Notes under the pieces: model-generated | Database searches by the model: none | What the model saw: only the letters and a program-made list of their open reading frames with translations | Told to the model about the DNA's origin: nothing | From: Talinum fruticosum | Lineage: Eukaryota; Streptophyta; Magnoliopsida; Caryophyllales; Talinaceae | Assembly: GCA_021018815.1 (NCBI GenBank) | Contig: JAITYX010000040.1 | Location: 5,386,501-5,450,500, forward strand | Length of the DNA: 64,000 nt | Direction: 5' to 3' | Position numbers and translations under genes: made by a program | Shown here: piece by piece, positions 45,126 to 55,551 of the stretch | How the letters are laid out: every line of letters begins with the position of its first letter | Position numbering within the stretch: the first letter of the stretch is position 1

Positions 45126-46613
45126 TGAAGGCTTGCTCTTGGAGAGTCTAAGTCACACTAAAGGGGGTGAATAGGGTGATGAGGAAATTTTCACAAACAT
45201 AGAAACTTTAAGCTTGAAAAGAATGAACAACACAATCCGAGTCTAGATTGGACTCAAAAGGGTAAAAGCTCGGAGATACGTGGAAACCCTCCTGGGGCAA
45301 AAAACCATGGATAGTGCTAATCCAAGCACCAAGTCAAATCCACTATTTTGAATCCTCAAAATTGAGCAGATCGACTCAACCGAATTGCTCCCTTAGACAA
45401 TTCCATACAATGTTTTCCTAGACTCATAAGTTCCCTTATCCGATCTAGTACTTCCTAACTGAGATAACCTTTATAGCTAGGGACAAGCTGAGCTGAGTTA
45501 ACCCTTACAGCTCAGCCAAGAGACCTTACTCGGAAAGTAAGAAAAGTATGTGACTGATTACAAGACTTTACAACTCGGAAAAGTATTAAATACGGACTTG
45601 GAGTTGTAAATTGAAGATTGAATATGTAAATGATTTTAGCTTAAGTAATGTTTTTCAACAAATAATTCCAGCAATCTTTAAGTCTTGTGAAGTGGCTTCT
45701 ATTTACAAATGACCAAGCGAGTGACCATTGTGACTTGGTTCCGAACAGAAGTCTTTACTGGTCGTTGTAACGGCTCTTCCGAGTCACTCGGAAAAGATCC
45801 GTTGGGATGTGAACATTGTGCAATGGCCCTGGGTTGTTAAAGGTGCTCTAGTCAACTAGTGATGTCTAAAAAGTAAGATGGAAACCACTTGTTAAGCTTA
45901 GCGTTGAAGGTTTCCAGTTTTGAAAACAGATAGCCCTTACAAGGTGTCCGAGCCCTCTTTAGAAGTATATTGGCCTTGTCTGTTGGTGATTGACGACTTG
46001 AAGTCGGCTACTTTTACAATTCAAAAATGAGATAACCTCATTTGGATAACCTACAAAAGTAAACCACTTTGGTTCTCTAAGTATAAAATACTTTGGTCCA
46101 ATATTAGGCACGAGATAATAATTTAATTAAGATAATTAAGTGCATAATTATCTTAGGCCTAAAAGAGTTGAATTTTCTAAGTCTAATATTCAATGTACTC
46201 AAATTCCATCGAGTCGGTCTTGAGAAAAATCAAATTAGAAAAAGTAAAATAATCGAGTATAATGACTTGATCGGGACATATAATTCTCAAACAAACAAAC
46301 TGACTTACAAGGTGGAATTAACATTGTAATTCACTTTGCATTGAAATATGCGATCGGAACTCATAATAAAAGAGTTAGAGAAATTATTTGATCATACAAT
46401 AGTTTCGAGTACTTGTCCGAGTGAGTCGAAACACCAATGTACGAGATATACAAGAATGTGTTTTACGAGTCGAGTCAGAAACGAATGAAAACTTATACAT
46501 GAGTTTTTATAACACTCGGAATGACTTGTAATCAAAACTTAGGAGGGATGAGGTTTGTACCTGAGTCTTCATGTAGTACTTAGAATGGTTTAGATTTAGA
46601 ATCCGAGTCTTCA
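45126..46613 (-). repeat. Sir-C 5' LTR
   Basis: 1,488 bp; on plus TGAAGGCTTGCTC to CCGAGTCTTCA. The promoter box is mutated (plus TATTTACA near 45710), while the sister 3' LTR keeps TATTTATA. Two 42 bp unit ends. Confidence 0.92.
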
Positions 46614-46618
46614 TAAAG
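46614..46618. repeat. Target-site duplication of Sir-C, right copy (TAAAG)
   Basis: Perfect match to 14264-14268. Confidence 0.92.
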
Positions 46619-46679
46619 AATACGAGAATGACTTAAAATCAAAACCTAAGAGAAATAGAGATTTTTACCTGAATCTTCA
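46619..46679 (-). repeat. Sir-A middle LTR, remaining 61 bp
   Basis: Continues the LTR cut at 14268 (aatacgagaatgacttaaaa ...) and ends CTGAATCTTCA at 46679, directly against a PPT. Homologous to 56919-56979 of the Sir-A 5' LTR. Confidence 0.88.
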
Positions 46680-47240
46680 ATCTCCCCTTTTTGATGAAAG
46701 GCATTCCATACTTAAGATAGAAACTTGGTAGTACATTACATAAGTTTTCATTGCTAATGATCATAACGAAACTCACGTTCTCGAGCAAGAGTGACTTTGA
46801 GATATTGAAAGTGCTCTTCGGATCATAGCATTACTCGGAGCATATGTACGGTTAATGAAGTATGTGAGCTAAAAGAATTGAAATTAGAGTAGATATATAA
46901 ATGAGTTAAATATCGGGGCATAGTGAAGTATCGGAGTATGAAATACAAAAATATGTACCTCGAAATACATATGCTTAGAATGAAAAGTATTAGTATCAAA
47001 GCATATAAAAATATCGGAGAATCAAAGTATTTCAAGACTGAGTATGCTAGAAGAAAATTCATTAGAACGAAAGAAAATAAACAAAGAGAAAATTCATTAA
47101 GCGGAGTTTCTCCCCTAAACTAAACATCAAGTTTTCTATATATTTTCTCCCCTAGCATTTCATCAAAAAGAGGGAAGAAAATAGTAGAGCGAGTACAACC
47201 GATGTTGGACAAAAAAATAAAAACAAAGAAAAGAAATGAA
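46680..47240 (-). other. Sir-A right copy: PPT and 3' untranslated region
   Basis: PPT on minus (plus ATCTCCCCTTTTT, 46680-46692), then A/T-rich non-coding sequence. Short ORFs here have no similarity or coding composition that I can recognise. Confidence 0.85.
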
Positions 47241-48859
47241 CTAAAAGGAGGGGGCTAGGTGTCTATACGAGGAGGGACGAGCGTTGCGCTTGCGCTGTAA
47301 GTTTGTGAGGAGGTGGACAAGCAAAGAGGTTGCAGCACTTGTGATGTCGGGAAGCTGCTCTGTCCTGGTTTTGTGAACCAAAGGGATATCTTCCTTAGGC
47401 TTATCTTACTCGAAGACGGCTTCGAGCGGTGCTCTTGAGACAAAGGCTTGGGAGTGACCAACGTCGCCAACCTCTTCGACCCACTCGGAACATGATCCGA
47501 GGAGATCGGTCCTGGTTTAGGTTCTAGTGCACCTTGGCCCTTAGGTTGAGCGGCCTCTTCTTTTTCTTTTCCTTCTTCCTTCTCCTCTTCTCTTCTTCTT
47601 TCTCCTCTTCGACAGGAGCTGCTTCTTCTGCTTGCTTCCTCACTGCCTCCTCAGCGAGATATAGACTTAGTCTGGGCTTGAGGACTCCTCAAAAGTATCG
47701 AAGTGTCCGAGTCATGAGCGGCTTTAGATCATCGTTCGTGGAGGAGTTGGATCTACTCGCATTGCTCTTTAATAATGGCCTTGAATTCGAGCAAAAGATC
47801 CCGGCTTTCCCGATCCGGGACTATTCGGTTTTCTAGGTAATCACCGGGCCTTGATAGACGGTTTTGAGAGAGCGGAGGGTGTTCGAAGTTCTTCAGACAT
47901 AGAGACAAACTTGTTTACCATCTCGGTAAACATAACAGCGAGAGGGAGGAGAAGGAGGTGGTAGAGAAGTAGAGGGACCAGCAGAGGGAGGTGGAAGTAC
48001 TAGAGGAGTCCGAGTTTGAGTGGGAGGGGTGAGGGTGAGGGAGGTTTCAACTCGGACCAGTGAACCCAAACACTAGGTTTGACTTCCCGGTATCCGTACC
48101 CTGGAAGTTCTTTTCGCCAACAACAATGGCGGCCTCGAAACAATTGTTGGTTACGAAGGAAGGGAAATCTTAAAGCTGTTTGAAGATAAACATCAAGAGA
48201 GCTCCAAAAGGAAAAGGAGCAGACTTTTTGGAGTGAGATGGCACGTTGGCCATCCGCTCGATGATAAAGGGAAGAGGTCTACTTCGTAGCCCTCTAAGAT
48301 ATCGAACAAAACTTTAAGAATCTTAGAGTTTTGATTCTCTTTGCTTGGAATGATGAGTGAAAAGGTCTTCTTGAAGATGAAACAAAGTAATCTTGCCTCG
48401 GTCTTCATCCGAGTTACGGAGAAATTTTTGCATGACTCAAGAATTTCCTTGGCAAACTTCTCAAAGAAATCATCAGCAATCTCCATAAAAGTTATAGGAT
48501 TAGAGTTGAGAAAAGAGAGGAGACTTTAAACAGTCTTTGAAGGAGAGGGATGTTTATACGAGACAACCTTCCCTTGAACCTTAGAAGTGATGACACCCTC
48601 AATGTGGGACATGTTAGCATAGAACTCGACGATGAGTTACGGGTAGATGAAAAAATTGAAGCACAAGTAATTGTAAACCCTAGTGTTTTTGATGTGTAGT
48701 AACCATGAGAAAGAGGTGGTTTGGAAAAATTTATCATCCAACGTAAAGTGTTGGATGACGAAGATTTTAAAGGGGTTGGAGGTACCCTCTTGAGCATTTT
48801 TGGTGCAGGGGTTTCTTAGTAGCCGACCCCAACTCTAGTCCCGATCGTCACTTTGGCAT
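47241..48859 (-). pseudogene. Sir-A right copy: extra 3' ORF, decayed
   Basis: Start ATG 48859-48857 (MPK then stop). Core 48193-48486: MEIADDFFEKFAKEILESCK, NFSVTRMKTEARLLCFIFKK and KVLFDILEGYEVDLFPL. A Pro-rich linker, a Glu/Lys tail and a readable C-terminus follow, VHLLTNLQRKRNARPSSYRH-like, ending APSF and TAG at 47241-47243. This copy shows where the protein ends, giving about 530 codons overall. Confidence 0.65.
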
Positions 48860-48888
48860 GGTGAATGAAGAGAAACGAGAGAGAATAC

Positions 48889-48922
<34 letters not shown>

Positions 48923-49460
48923 TTCAAATTCGGAAAGAGAATACGAGTGAGCATAGATTTCGAGAATAGAGAGCAAGTAAGCAATGAGCAAAGTAATGAA
49001 AACAAAGTAGAGAGGTGCTATAATAACGAGAGAAGAAACGACTTTTAACCTTTGTTCGACTCGAATATCAAACGGTACTCTCGAGACCATTATGACCTTC
49101 TACACTCCAACGGCTAGTATTCCAGCTGACTTTCTTACAACGACTAGAATTCTGCGATTAAAACACGTGACAAAGAGAGAGAGAAGAAGGGGTTTTTTAA
49201 AAAATTTATGAAATTCTCCATTTATTTAGAGATGATCTCGAAGCTTGATGTCCATTTTGCTCAACAACTTACTCGACTCGAGTATGATTTCTCGGTGACT
49301 AAGAACACTCGGAAAACTAATAACTCACAGTTGAGTCTCACTATGTCAACTGATCCATTCCTTATTAAAAAAACACATAACACACAATTATGCAAGGATA
49401 ATTCACTTAATAAATCACATAATCATGCGAGTAATCATACCCGACTCATTCCTAATAAAA
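48860..49460 (-). promoter_or_regulatory. Sir-A right copy: post-pol spacer
   Basis: GA run on plus (48891-48919; CT on the sense strand) just upstream of the ATG, and a degenerate TATA region near 49018 (TATTATAGC on minus where others have TATAAATAGC). No ORF. Confidence 0.45.
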
Positions 49461-50100
49461 CAAAACCGATCCTTACTAAGTGGCTTAGTGAAAATATCAG
49501 CTAACTCGAACTTTTGTAGGAATGAATTCTAGTTCAATAGCACCTTTTTCGAGTGGTCTCTCGGAAAATGATACATGACCTCAATATGCTTTGTCTTTGA
49601 GTGATGGACTGGATTCTTGGTAATGCTGATTGCACTCTAATTGTCACACTTGATTGGGATTGATATGAATGATAACCGTAGATCCTTAAAGTGCTGCTTG
49701 ATCCACGGAATTTGAGCACACCATGCTCCAGCTGCAATGTACTCAACCTGAGTAGTTGATAGAACAAATGAGTTTTGTTTCTTTTTATTCTAGGAGATGA
49801 GGGATTGACCTAGAAATTAGCATGCTCCTGATGTGCTCTTTCTATCAACTTTGTATCCAGCATAATCAACATCCGAGTCTTTTGAAAACCATAGACCAAG
49901 ATTCCGAGTCCCTATAAGATATTTGAAAATTCTCATCACCGTAGTGAGATGTGATTCTTTTGGATTAGCTTAAAATCTTGGACAAAGGCAGACACTAAAC
50001 ATGATATATGGCTTACTAGATGTAAGATAAAGTGGGGATCTGATCATACCTCTATAGAGTTTGTGATCTTCGACTTTACCTTTCTCGTTTGAGTCTAGTT
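49461..50100 (-). pseudogene. Sir-A right copy: RNase H
   Basis: The minus strand carries LADIFTKPLSKD-like, KHIEVMYHF-like, SIPIKCDN-like and QLLRLSTLQLEHGVL-type shifted sequence across several frames, matching Sir-D 35051-35666. No clean run longer than about 75 codons. Confidence 0.7.
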
Positions 50101-50860
50101 TCAAACTAGTACTCATAGGTGTTGCTTGCTCTCTTCACGTCTTGAAGTTTGTACTTCTTCAAAAGTTCCTCGGTATACTTAGATTGATGGACATAAATGC
50201 CATCTTTGTCATGTTTGATTTGTAGACCAAGAAAGAAGTTGAGTTCTCCTATCATGATCATTTGGAACTCCTGTCTCATCAACTCAAAGAATTCTTAACA
50301 CGAGTTTCATTAGTAGCTCCAAAAATGATATCCTCAACATAAATTTGAGAGATACGAAAATCTTTCCCCTTGGTTTTAATGAAAAGAGTTTTGTCAATCT
50401 AACCTCTTTTGAAATCATTTTCGACCAAGAAACTGCTCAAGCTTTCACACCACGCTCTAGGAGCTTGTTTAAGACCATATAAATCCTTTTGCAATTTGAA
50501 AACATGATTTGGAAATTTTGAGTTTTCAAATCCGGAGGCTGCTCAACATAAACTTCTTCTTAAATGAAACCATGCAGAAAAGGACATTTGACATCCATCC
50601 GACAAAGCTTGATATTCATACTAGATGCAAATGCTAACAGGATTCTAATTGCCTCAATCCTAAGAACAAGTGCAAAGGTTCCCCACAATCAATTCCTTCC
50701 TCTTGATTGTAACCCACGACTACCGATCTAGCCTTATTTCGACTACCAACCCTTCCTCATCCAATTTGTTCTTGAAAACCCATTTGGTTCCTATGACTAG
50801 GTGGTTAGAGGGTCGTTTGGTCGAGTCCGGACTTGGTTTCTTTTAAATTGATTGAGCTCT
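50101..50860 (-). pseudogene. Sir-A right copy: reverse transcriptase with YVED
   Basis: RT motifs in broken frames on minus: MIGELNFFLGLQIKH near 50230, the catalytic box at 50330-50341 reading YVED (TAT GTT GAG GAT) for YVDD, KQAPRAWCESLSSFLV near 50440, and FRMDVKCPFLHGFI near 50585. The first catalytic Asp of the box is replaced by Glu. Confidence 0.8.
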
Positions 50861-51400
50861 TCTTGCATGGCCTCTACCCATTCAGGTTCATTTAGGGATT
50901 CTAGTGTAATTTTGGGTTCGATTAATGATATAAATGTAGAAAATGCACACAGATTATGCAAAGAAGATTGAGTTCTTACCCCACTTGTTGATGTTTGAAA
51001 GTATATTTTCTAGTGGGTGACTAGATGCATATTTGAAAGCTTTACATGTCCTTTGACTTATCAAGTTTGTTGGTTGAACAGTCTAATCTTTGGTTGGGTT
51101 ATCTTGCTTGAGTTTCGCATTGACTTGTTCTTCGACTTTACGAGCTGGCTCTTAAGTCTGTTCGATCCGAGTTATAACATTCCGAGTTACTTTACTAATT
51201 CTGTTTTGATTCTTTACGAGCTTAGCTTTAGCAACGTCGTCTTCATCTCCGATAAGGCCAAGATCCGAGTATGTGGACTCACTTATCCTGCCAAAATCAA
51301 TCTCATCAAGGACAATGTGGATGCTTTGTTTCACTTTTTAGTTTTCTTGTTAAACACACGATCGGCTTTGCTATGAGCTGAATAACCCAAAAATATGCCT
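50861..51400 (-). pseudogene. Sir-A right copy: integrase-RT linker
   Basis: The minus strand has [37 protein letters not shown]-type sequence, and 51152-51334 reading KQSIHIVLDEIDFGRISEST and EDDVAKAKLVKNQNRISKV. No catalytic residues are expected here. Confidence 0.72.
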
Positions 51401-52079
51401 TCATCCGACCCAGACATCAAACTTAGTCGAAGCTCCTTACTCGTTGTTGTGAACAAAGCACTCATATCCAAATGGTCTGAAGTAGGAGATGTTAGGTTTC
51501 TTTCCCTTGTATAGCTCCTAGGGAGCTTTCTTCAAGATGGATCTAATGAAGCATCTGTTGAGTGTGTAATTTCTTTGTGTTGAATGCCTTAGCCCGAAAT
51601 AATAAGGTAGATCATTTTCAATGATCATAGTCCTTCTTATTTCTTCAAGAGTTCTGTTCTTTCTCTCTACTACTCCATTCTGTTGAGGAGTTCTTGGTGC
51701 AGAGAAGTTGTGAGAAGTGTCATTCTTGCACGGAAGTCTGTAAATTCGAGTAGTCGAACTCCCTTTCATGGTCTATTCGAATCCTCCTTTCGAGTCCGAG
51801 ACTCCACTTGAATTTTCCTACATAGCTTAGTGAATTCTTTGAAGGCTTCATTCTTGTTCTTGAGAAAACATACCTAGGTAAATCATGAGAAATCATCAAT
51901 AATGGCAAGTATATAAGATTTACCTTGAAGCCTTTTCACAGGAATTTCACCACACAAATCTATATGAATTAATTCAAGCACTTTGGATGTAGATACGGTT
52001 TTGAGTGGTTTGAAAGAGGACTTGACTTGCTTGACTTTTGTGCTTGCCTTACAGATTTTATCTTTCTTAAATGTATAGT
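51401..52079 (-). pseudogene. Sir-A right copy: integrase catalytic core
   Basis: 51518-51769 is open and contains NFSAPRTPQQNGVVERKNRT (the catalytic Glu motif) and IENDLPYYFGLRHSTQRNYT. Upstream parts hold HIDLCGEIPVKRLQGKSYIL (with the catalytic Asp) and IDDFS. At 52079 the domain is cut by hAT-1 inside the HHCC region; the rest is at 53183-53310. Confidence 0.8.
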
Positions 52080-53182
52080 TAGGGATCGGGCAACAAGTCG
52101 GGCCGAGCCGGGTCGGGGTCGGCCCATTACTATAAAGGGTCGAGCCGGGCCAGGAAAAATAAATGGGTTCGGCTGGGTTATGGGCCAGCTGACCACGACT
52201 CGCCCATGGGCCGGAGCTAAACATGAATTGATGTTAGTGCTTGGTTCGGTAGCAAAATTTTCTAAATCTAGATACAAATTACTATAATCACCGGAATCCA
52301 GGCAACCAAAGCATAAAGTAGTAGCAGAACATCTGTGCTTGAAACAACTTGTAAGGCAACGAGTTCCCAATTTTTGACCCATGGCAAATTCCATTAAAGA
52401 CATAGCTAATATAAACTGGTAATCGCTCGGAAAAAGTATATACCGTAGTTTGCTACCCTACATGATATTAAACTCTTGTTTCTCAATAAAAAGTTTTATA
52501 TAAACACAAAATCAATGAGATCACATAACCCTGAAACACTGTTATATTGAGTGGATAGTAATTCGTTCAATCGATAAAATTTTTAAAAGTTGTTATCAAA
52601 AATTCGAGTTTAACGTTGACACCTTCTACCGAAATTATAAGGAAAATAAGTTTTTTTTTAAATCCTGTTTGTGCAAGAAAAAGAAAAACAGATAGTAACA
52701 CATTGATGAAAAAGAAAAAAATGATGATTAGTGGTGGTGGTGGTGGAAAAATCTACATTTAAAAGCATTTTTCGAGGGAAAAGAAAAGCTACAATTAATA
52801 GTAGTAATAATGATGCAATTTGAAGTGAATTAAATAGGGAGATTAATTACTTTAGACCTCCGAGTCGCAGACAAATACACAGAACACGGTGATGACAGGT
52901 GTAAGGTTATGATTGGAGCGAGAAAATTAACGAAGTAGAATAATTAATTAAGCTTTAATGGGAGCCGAGCTTAGAAGTAAATTACCGAAACACGATGGAC
53001 GGGCGTGCAAAACATGTTGACCCTTTTTGCTTTGACCCACTAATGGCCCGCGGCTGACCCTTTAATGGTCTATCTTCACATGACCCTTTTAGCCCGGCCC
53101 TTTTATTACTAAACTTGGATTTCGACCCTTTTTTTGCTCGGCCCTGCTGCCCAATGGGTACCCTGCCCATTGGCCAGCCCTA
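52080..53182. mobile_element. hAT-1: short non-autonomous hAT-type DNA transposon
   Basis: 1,103 bp inserted in Sir-A integrase. Ends are inverted and hAT-like: TAGGGATCGGGCAAC (left) and TAGGGCTGGCCAAT (right, minus strand), followed by GC-rich subterminal CGGGCC/GGCCCG motifs. The flanks tgtatagt and tgtactga resemble a decayed 8 bp target duplication. No transposase ORF is present. The centre is A/T-rich with a GTGGTGG run near 52732-52746. An ATG-started minus-strand run (52403 down to about 52220; MEFAMGQKLGTRCLTSC, then SATTLCFGCLDSGDYSNLYL) may be captured host sequence, but I cannot identify it. Confidence 0.75.
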
Positions 53183-53310
53183 TGTACTGATTAGGTAATC
53201 CCCTAACCAATTCATGAGATGCAAGTTTCTTGATAGTATGCATGCTGATATGACCTAATCTATGATGCCAAGTCCATGAGTCATCATTCACGGATACTTT
53301 CAAACAAGAT
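53183..53310 (-). pseudogene. Sir-A right copy: integrase HHCC region, N-terminal part
   Basis: Minus strand VNDDSWTWHHRLGHISMHTI, KKLASHELVRGLPNQ, then hAT-1. The two zinc-ligand His residues are present here; the two Cys are on the other side of the insertion (near 52050). Confidence 0.85.
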
Positions 53311-53690
53311 AAATTCGACTTGAACCCGATAGAGGAATAGTGTATGTGTTACCTAATCTCGGACCCGAGAGCTTAGTCTCTTTTGTGATTACATCAGAAA
53401 TGTAGTCGTTGGTTTGAGTGAACATTACCTCTTGTCCTTTGTCATGTAGTCGAGAGATGCTAAGGAGATTGTATTTCAGCCCTTTGACAAGATAGACTGG
53501 ACTAACCGAGTTGTGTCCTTCACCAACCTTTCTAACCCCTACTATCTTGCCTTTGCTATTATATCCAAATGTGACATTTCCTCCTTTTAGATCTTCCAAT
53601 TCGGAGAAGAGTCTTGAATCTCCTCACATATGGCATGAGCAACCACTGTCTAAGTACCAGTGACCTTTCTTCTTCTTCGACTTACCTGCA
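53311..53690 (-). pseudogene. Sir-A right copy: aspartic protease with intact D-S-G
   Basis: 53300-53599 is a clean 99-codon run: EDLKGGNVTFGYNSKGKIVG, GHNSVSPVYLVKGLKYNLLS, ISRLHDKGQEVMFTQTNDYI. The catalytic segment just upstream reads Y-L-D-S-G-C-S-C-H-M-like, with CTG on plus at 53646-53648, that is CAG on the sense strand. It is the only one of six copies with the expected codon context. A frame break separates the motif from the rest. Confidence 0.8.
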
Positions 53691-55492
53691 AGACAGAAAC
53701 AAACTAACCCTTCTCACTTCTTCTTACAAACCCAGTGACTCCCTTTACTTGCGCTACTTTTATGAGGAAGAGCACTCTTGGGAACCCAGATTTGAATAAT
53801 TTTGTGTCTATTCCGATTCCGAGTCTCACTTCTAAAAACCGAGTCTGTGTCTCCTTCTTTTGAAAATCTTTTCTTTTGTAAACAGGTGGAGAAGGATTTT
53901 TCTTGTAAACTTGTCTAGGCTTAGTCCTCTTTCCATTCTTATCAATGGGACCATGATCCGTCTTCCTGAACTTTATAGTTACGGAATCGATTTTGAAAAG
54001 ATTTGAATTGGAATGAGATTCCTCTTCTTCATTATAGCCAAGTCCTTCTTTCTCGAATAAGACATACTAAGAGCCGAGTAAAAGATCAAGGTTTTTATGA
54101 CCTTGAGTGAGTTTTAAAACAAGCTCTTAAGACTTATTGAGCCTCCTTTTCATTTGCTCATTCTCTGTTCTAAGTGATTCAAACTCAGTCTCATTTTCTT
54201 GAGTACTGGTCTTAAGTACTTTCCAATTTTGTCTCAAGTTTTCTAACTCATTTTTCAAAACGTTGCTCTCATTAGTAAGAGACTCGAGTTTTTCTTTGAA
54301 CAGTGAAGAGTCGAAATTAGACTTTTCTTCCAAAGTATAAATATATCTAGCCAAGTCAACTTTGAAGAATTTGAGAAAATATTTAATTACCTCCTCAATA
54401 TCTAAGCTCTCATTGTTTGACTCATATTCAGCTTTTGAATCTGTAAGTCCCATAAGACACTTTGAGTCGTCGGAATCATCTTCTTCGGATGAGTCGTCAT
54501 CACTCCGAATAGCCATCATAGCCTTCTTCTTTCTGTCCTTCTTTGTTTTGGGACAATCTTTGACTATGTGCTCCTTGCTACCCATTCAAAGCAACTAGAG
54601 TTCATAGATAAAGATAACTTTGAAGGGATTAATATTTACCTTTTTGTCCTTCTCATCCTTTTTATAGAACTCATCCTTTAGCCTCTTTTCCCACTTCTTG
54701 TATTTCATCATTCTCTTGAAGCCGCGGGCTATGAGTTCCATAGGATCCTCTTTTAATTCCGAGGAGCTTAGACTTTCACGTCCGCTTTCGATGCCTTCAA
54801 AGCTATGTTCCGTTTGGTGTTGACCTCGGCATCTTCTTCTTCCGAGATGAATCTCGTGAGTAAGTAATTTCTCAATAAGCTTGTCTGGTCTAAGTTGAGA
54901 GAAGTTCGAACTTCTTTAATTATTGTCACCTTGGGACCCCATCCCTTCTTTGATAGAGTTCTCATAATCTTTGTGGACATTTCTTCGTGAGAGATGTTTC
55001 TACCAAGAGATTTGAGATTATTAGTAATCTCTATTAACCGAACATACATCTAAGTGATGTTTTCTTACGGCTCCATCTTGAACAACTCGTACTTATGAAG
55101 ATATTGACTTATCTTCACCTGCTTCACTTGGCTTGTTCCTTCATAGGTTTTGATAAGAGTGTCCCACACCTCTTTGGCTATGTCACAGGCTGAGACTATG
55201 TTGTATTCTTCTATACTAATGGCACACATCGGTGTGTTCATAGCTTTGAAGTTCTTTACGAACTTATCCGTCTCTTCGGAGGTGAATTCGGATTTGTCTT
55301 TAGGCACGGGGATTCCATTCTTCGTCTTCATTGGAATGTAGTTGCTCGCTTGGATGATGTTCCAAACATCTTCATTGTTGTCCATCGGGAAACACCATCA
55401 TCTTCTTCCAATGTGCAAAGTTTGACCCTAAGAACTTTGGTGGTCGCAGTGGATGATCTTTCTTCATCGAACACTCCATTGTTTTGAGCCAT
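53691..55492 (-). pseudogene. Sir-A right copy: gag and gag-protease linker
   Basis: Start ATG 55492-55490. 55065-55385 reads MDNNEDVWNIIQASNYIPMK, VSACDIAKEVWDTLIKTYEG and QYLHKYELFKMEP. 54768-55049 has LIEITNNLKSLGRNISHEEM. 54127-54585 is a clean 152-codon run beginning GSKEHIVKDCPKTKKDRKKK, an acidic SSEEDDSDDSKCL tract, then a coiled region (SLTNESNVLKNELENLRQNW). The first two Cys of the knuckle lie just upstream in a shifted frame. Most complete gag in the window. Confidence 0.83.
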
Positions 55493-55537
55493 CCGATCTT
55501 TACCCCTTCGGATGGTTAAATCCTTTTGGAAAGGCTA

Positions 55538-55549
55538 GGCTCGATACCA
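55538..55549 (-). other. Sir-A right copy: primer-binding site
   Basis: Minus strand TGGTATCGAGCC, 2 bp from the 5' LTR; same CAGAG-to-CGAG variant. Confidence 0.85.
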
Positions 55550-55551
55550 AT

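Larger units (their letters stand above)
14269..46613 (-). mobile_element. Sir-C: Sirevirus inserted in the Sir-A middle LTR, itself split twice
   Basis: Minus strand. 3' LTR 14269-15004 plus 22376-23126 (1,487 bp without Ath-1), internal 23127-28996 plus 44160-45125, 5' LTR 45126-46613 (1,488 bp). Ath-1 sits in the 3' LTR and Sir-D between gag and protease. The perfect 5 bp duplication and matching LTR lengths make this reconstruction firm. Coding regions are broken: the integrase catalytic core is deleted, a linker segment is duplicated, and the gag knuckle is deleted. Confidence 0.92.

Noticed and set aside
51969..52403. 144-codon minus-strand frame crossing the hAT-1 boundary
   Set aside because: It fuses hAT-1 interior, hAT-1 terminal repeat and Sir-A integrase by chance. 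Only the interior part (52220-52403) is kept as a weak capture candidate.
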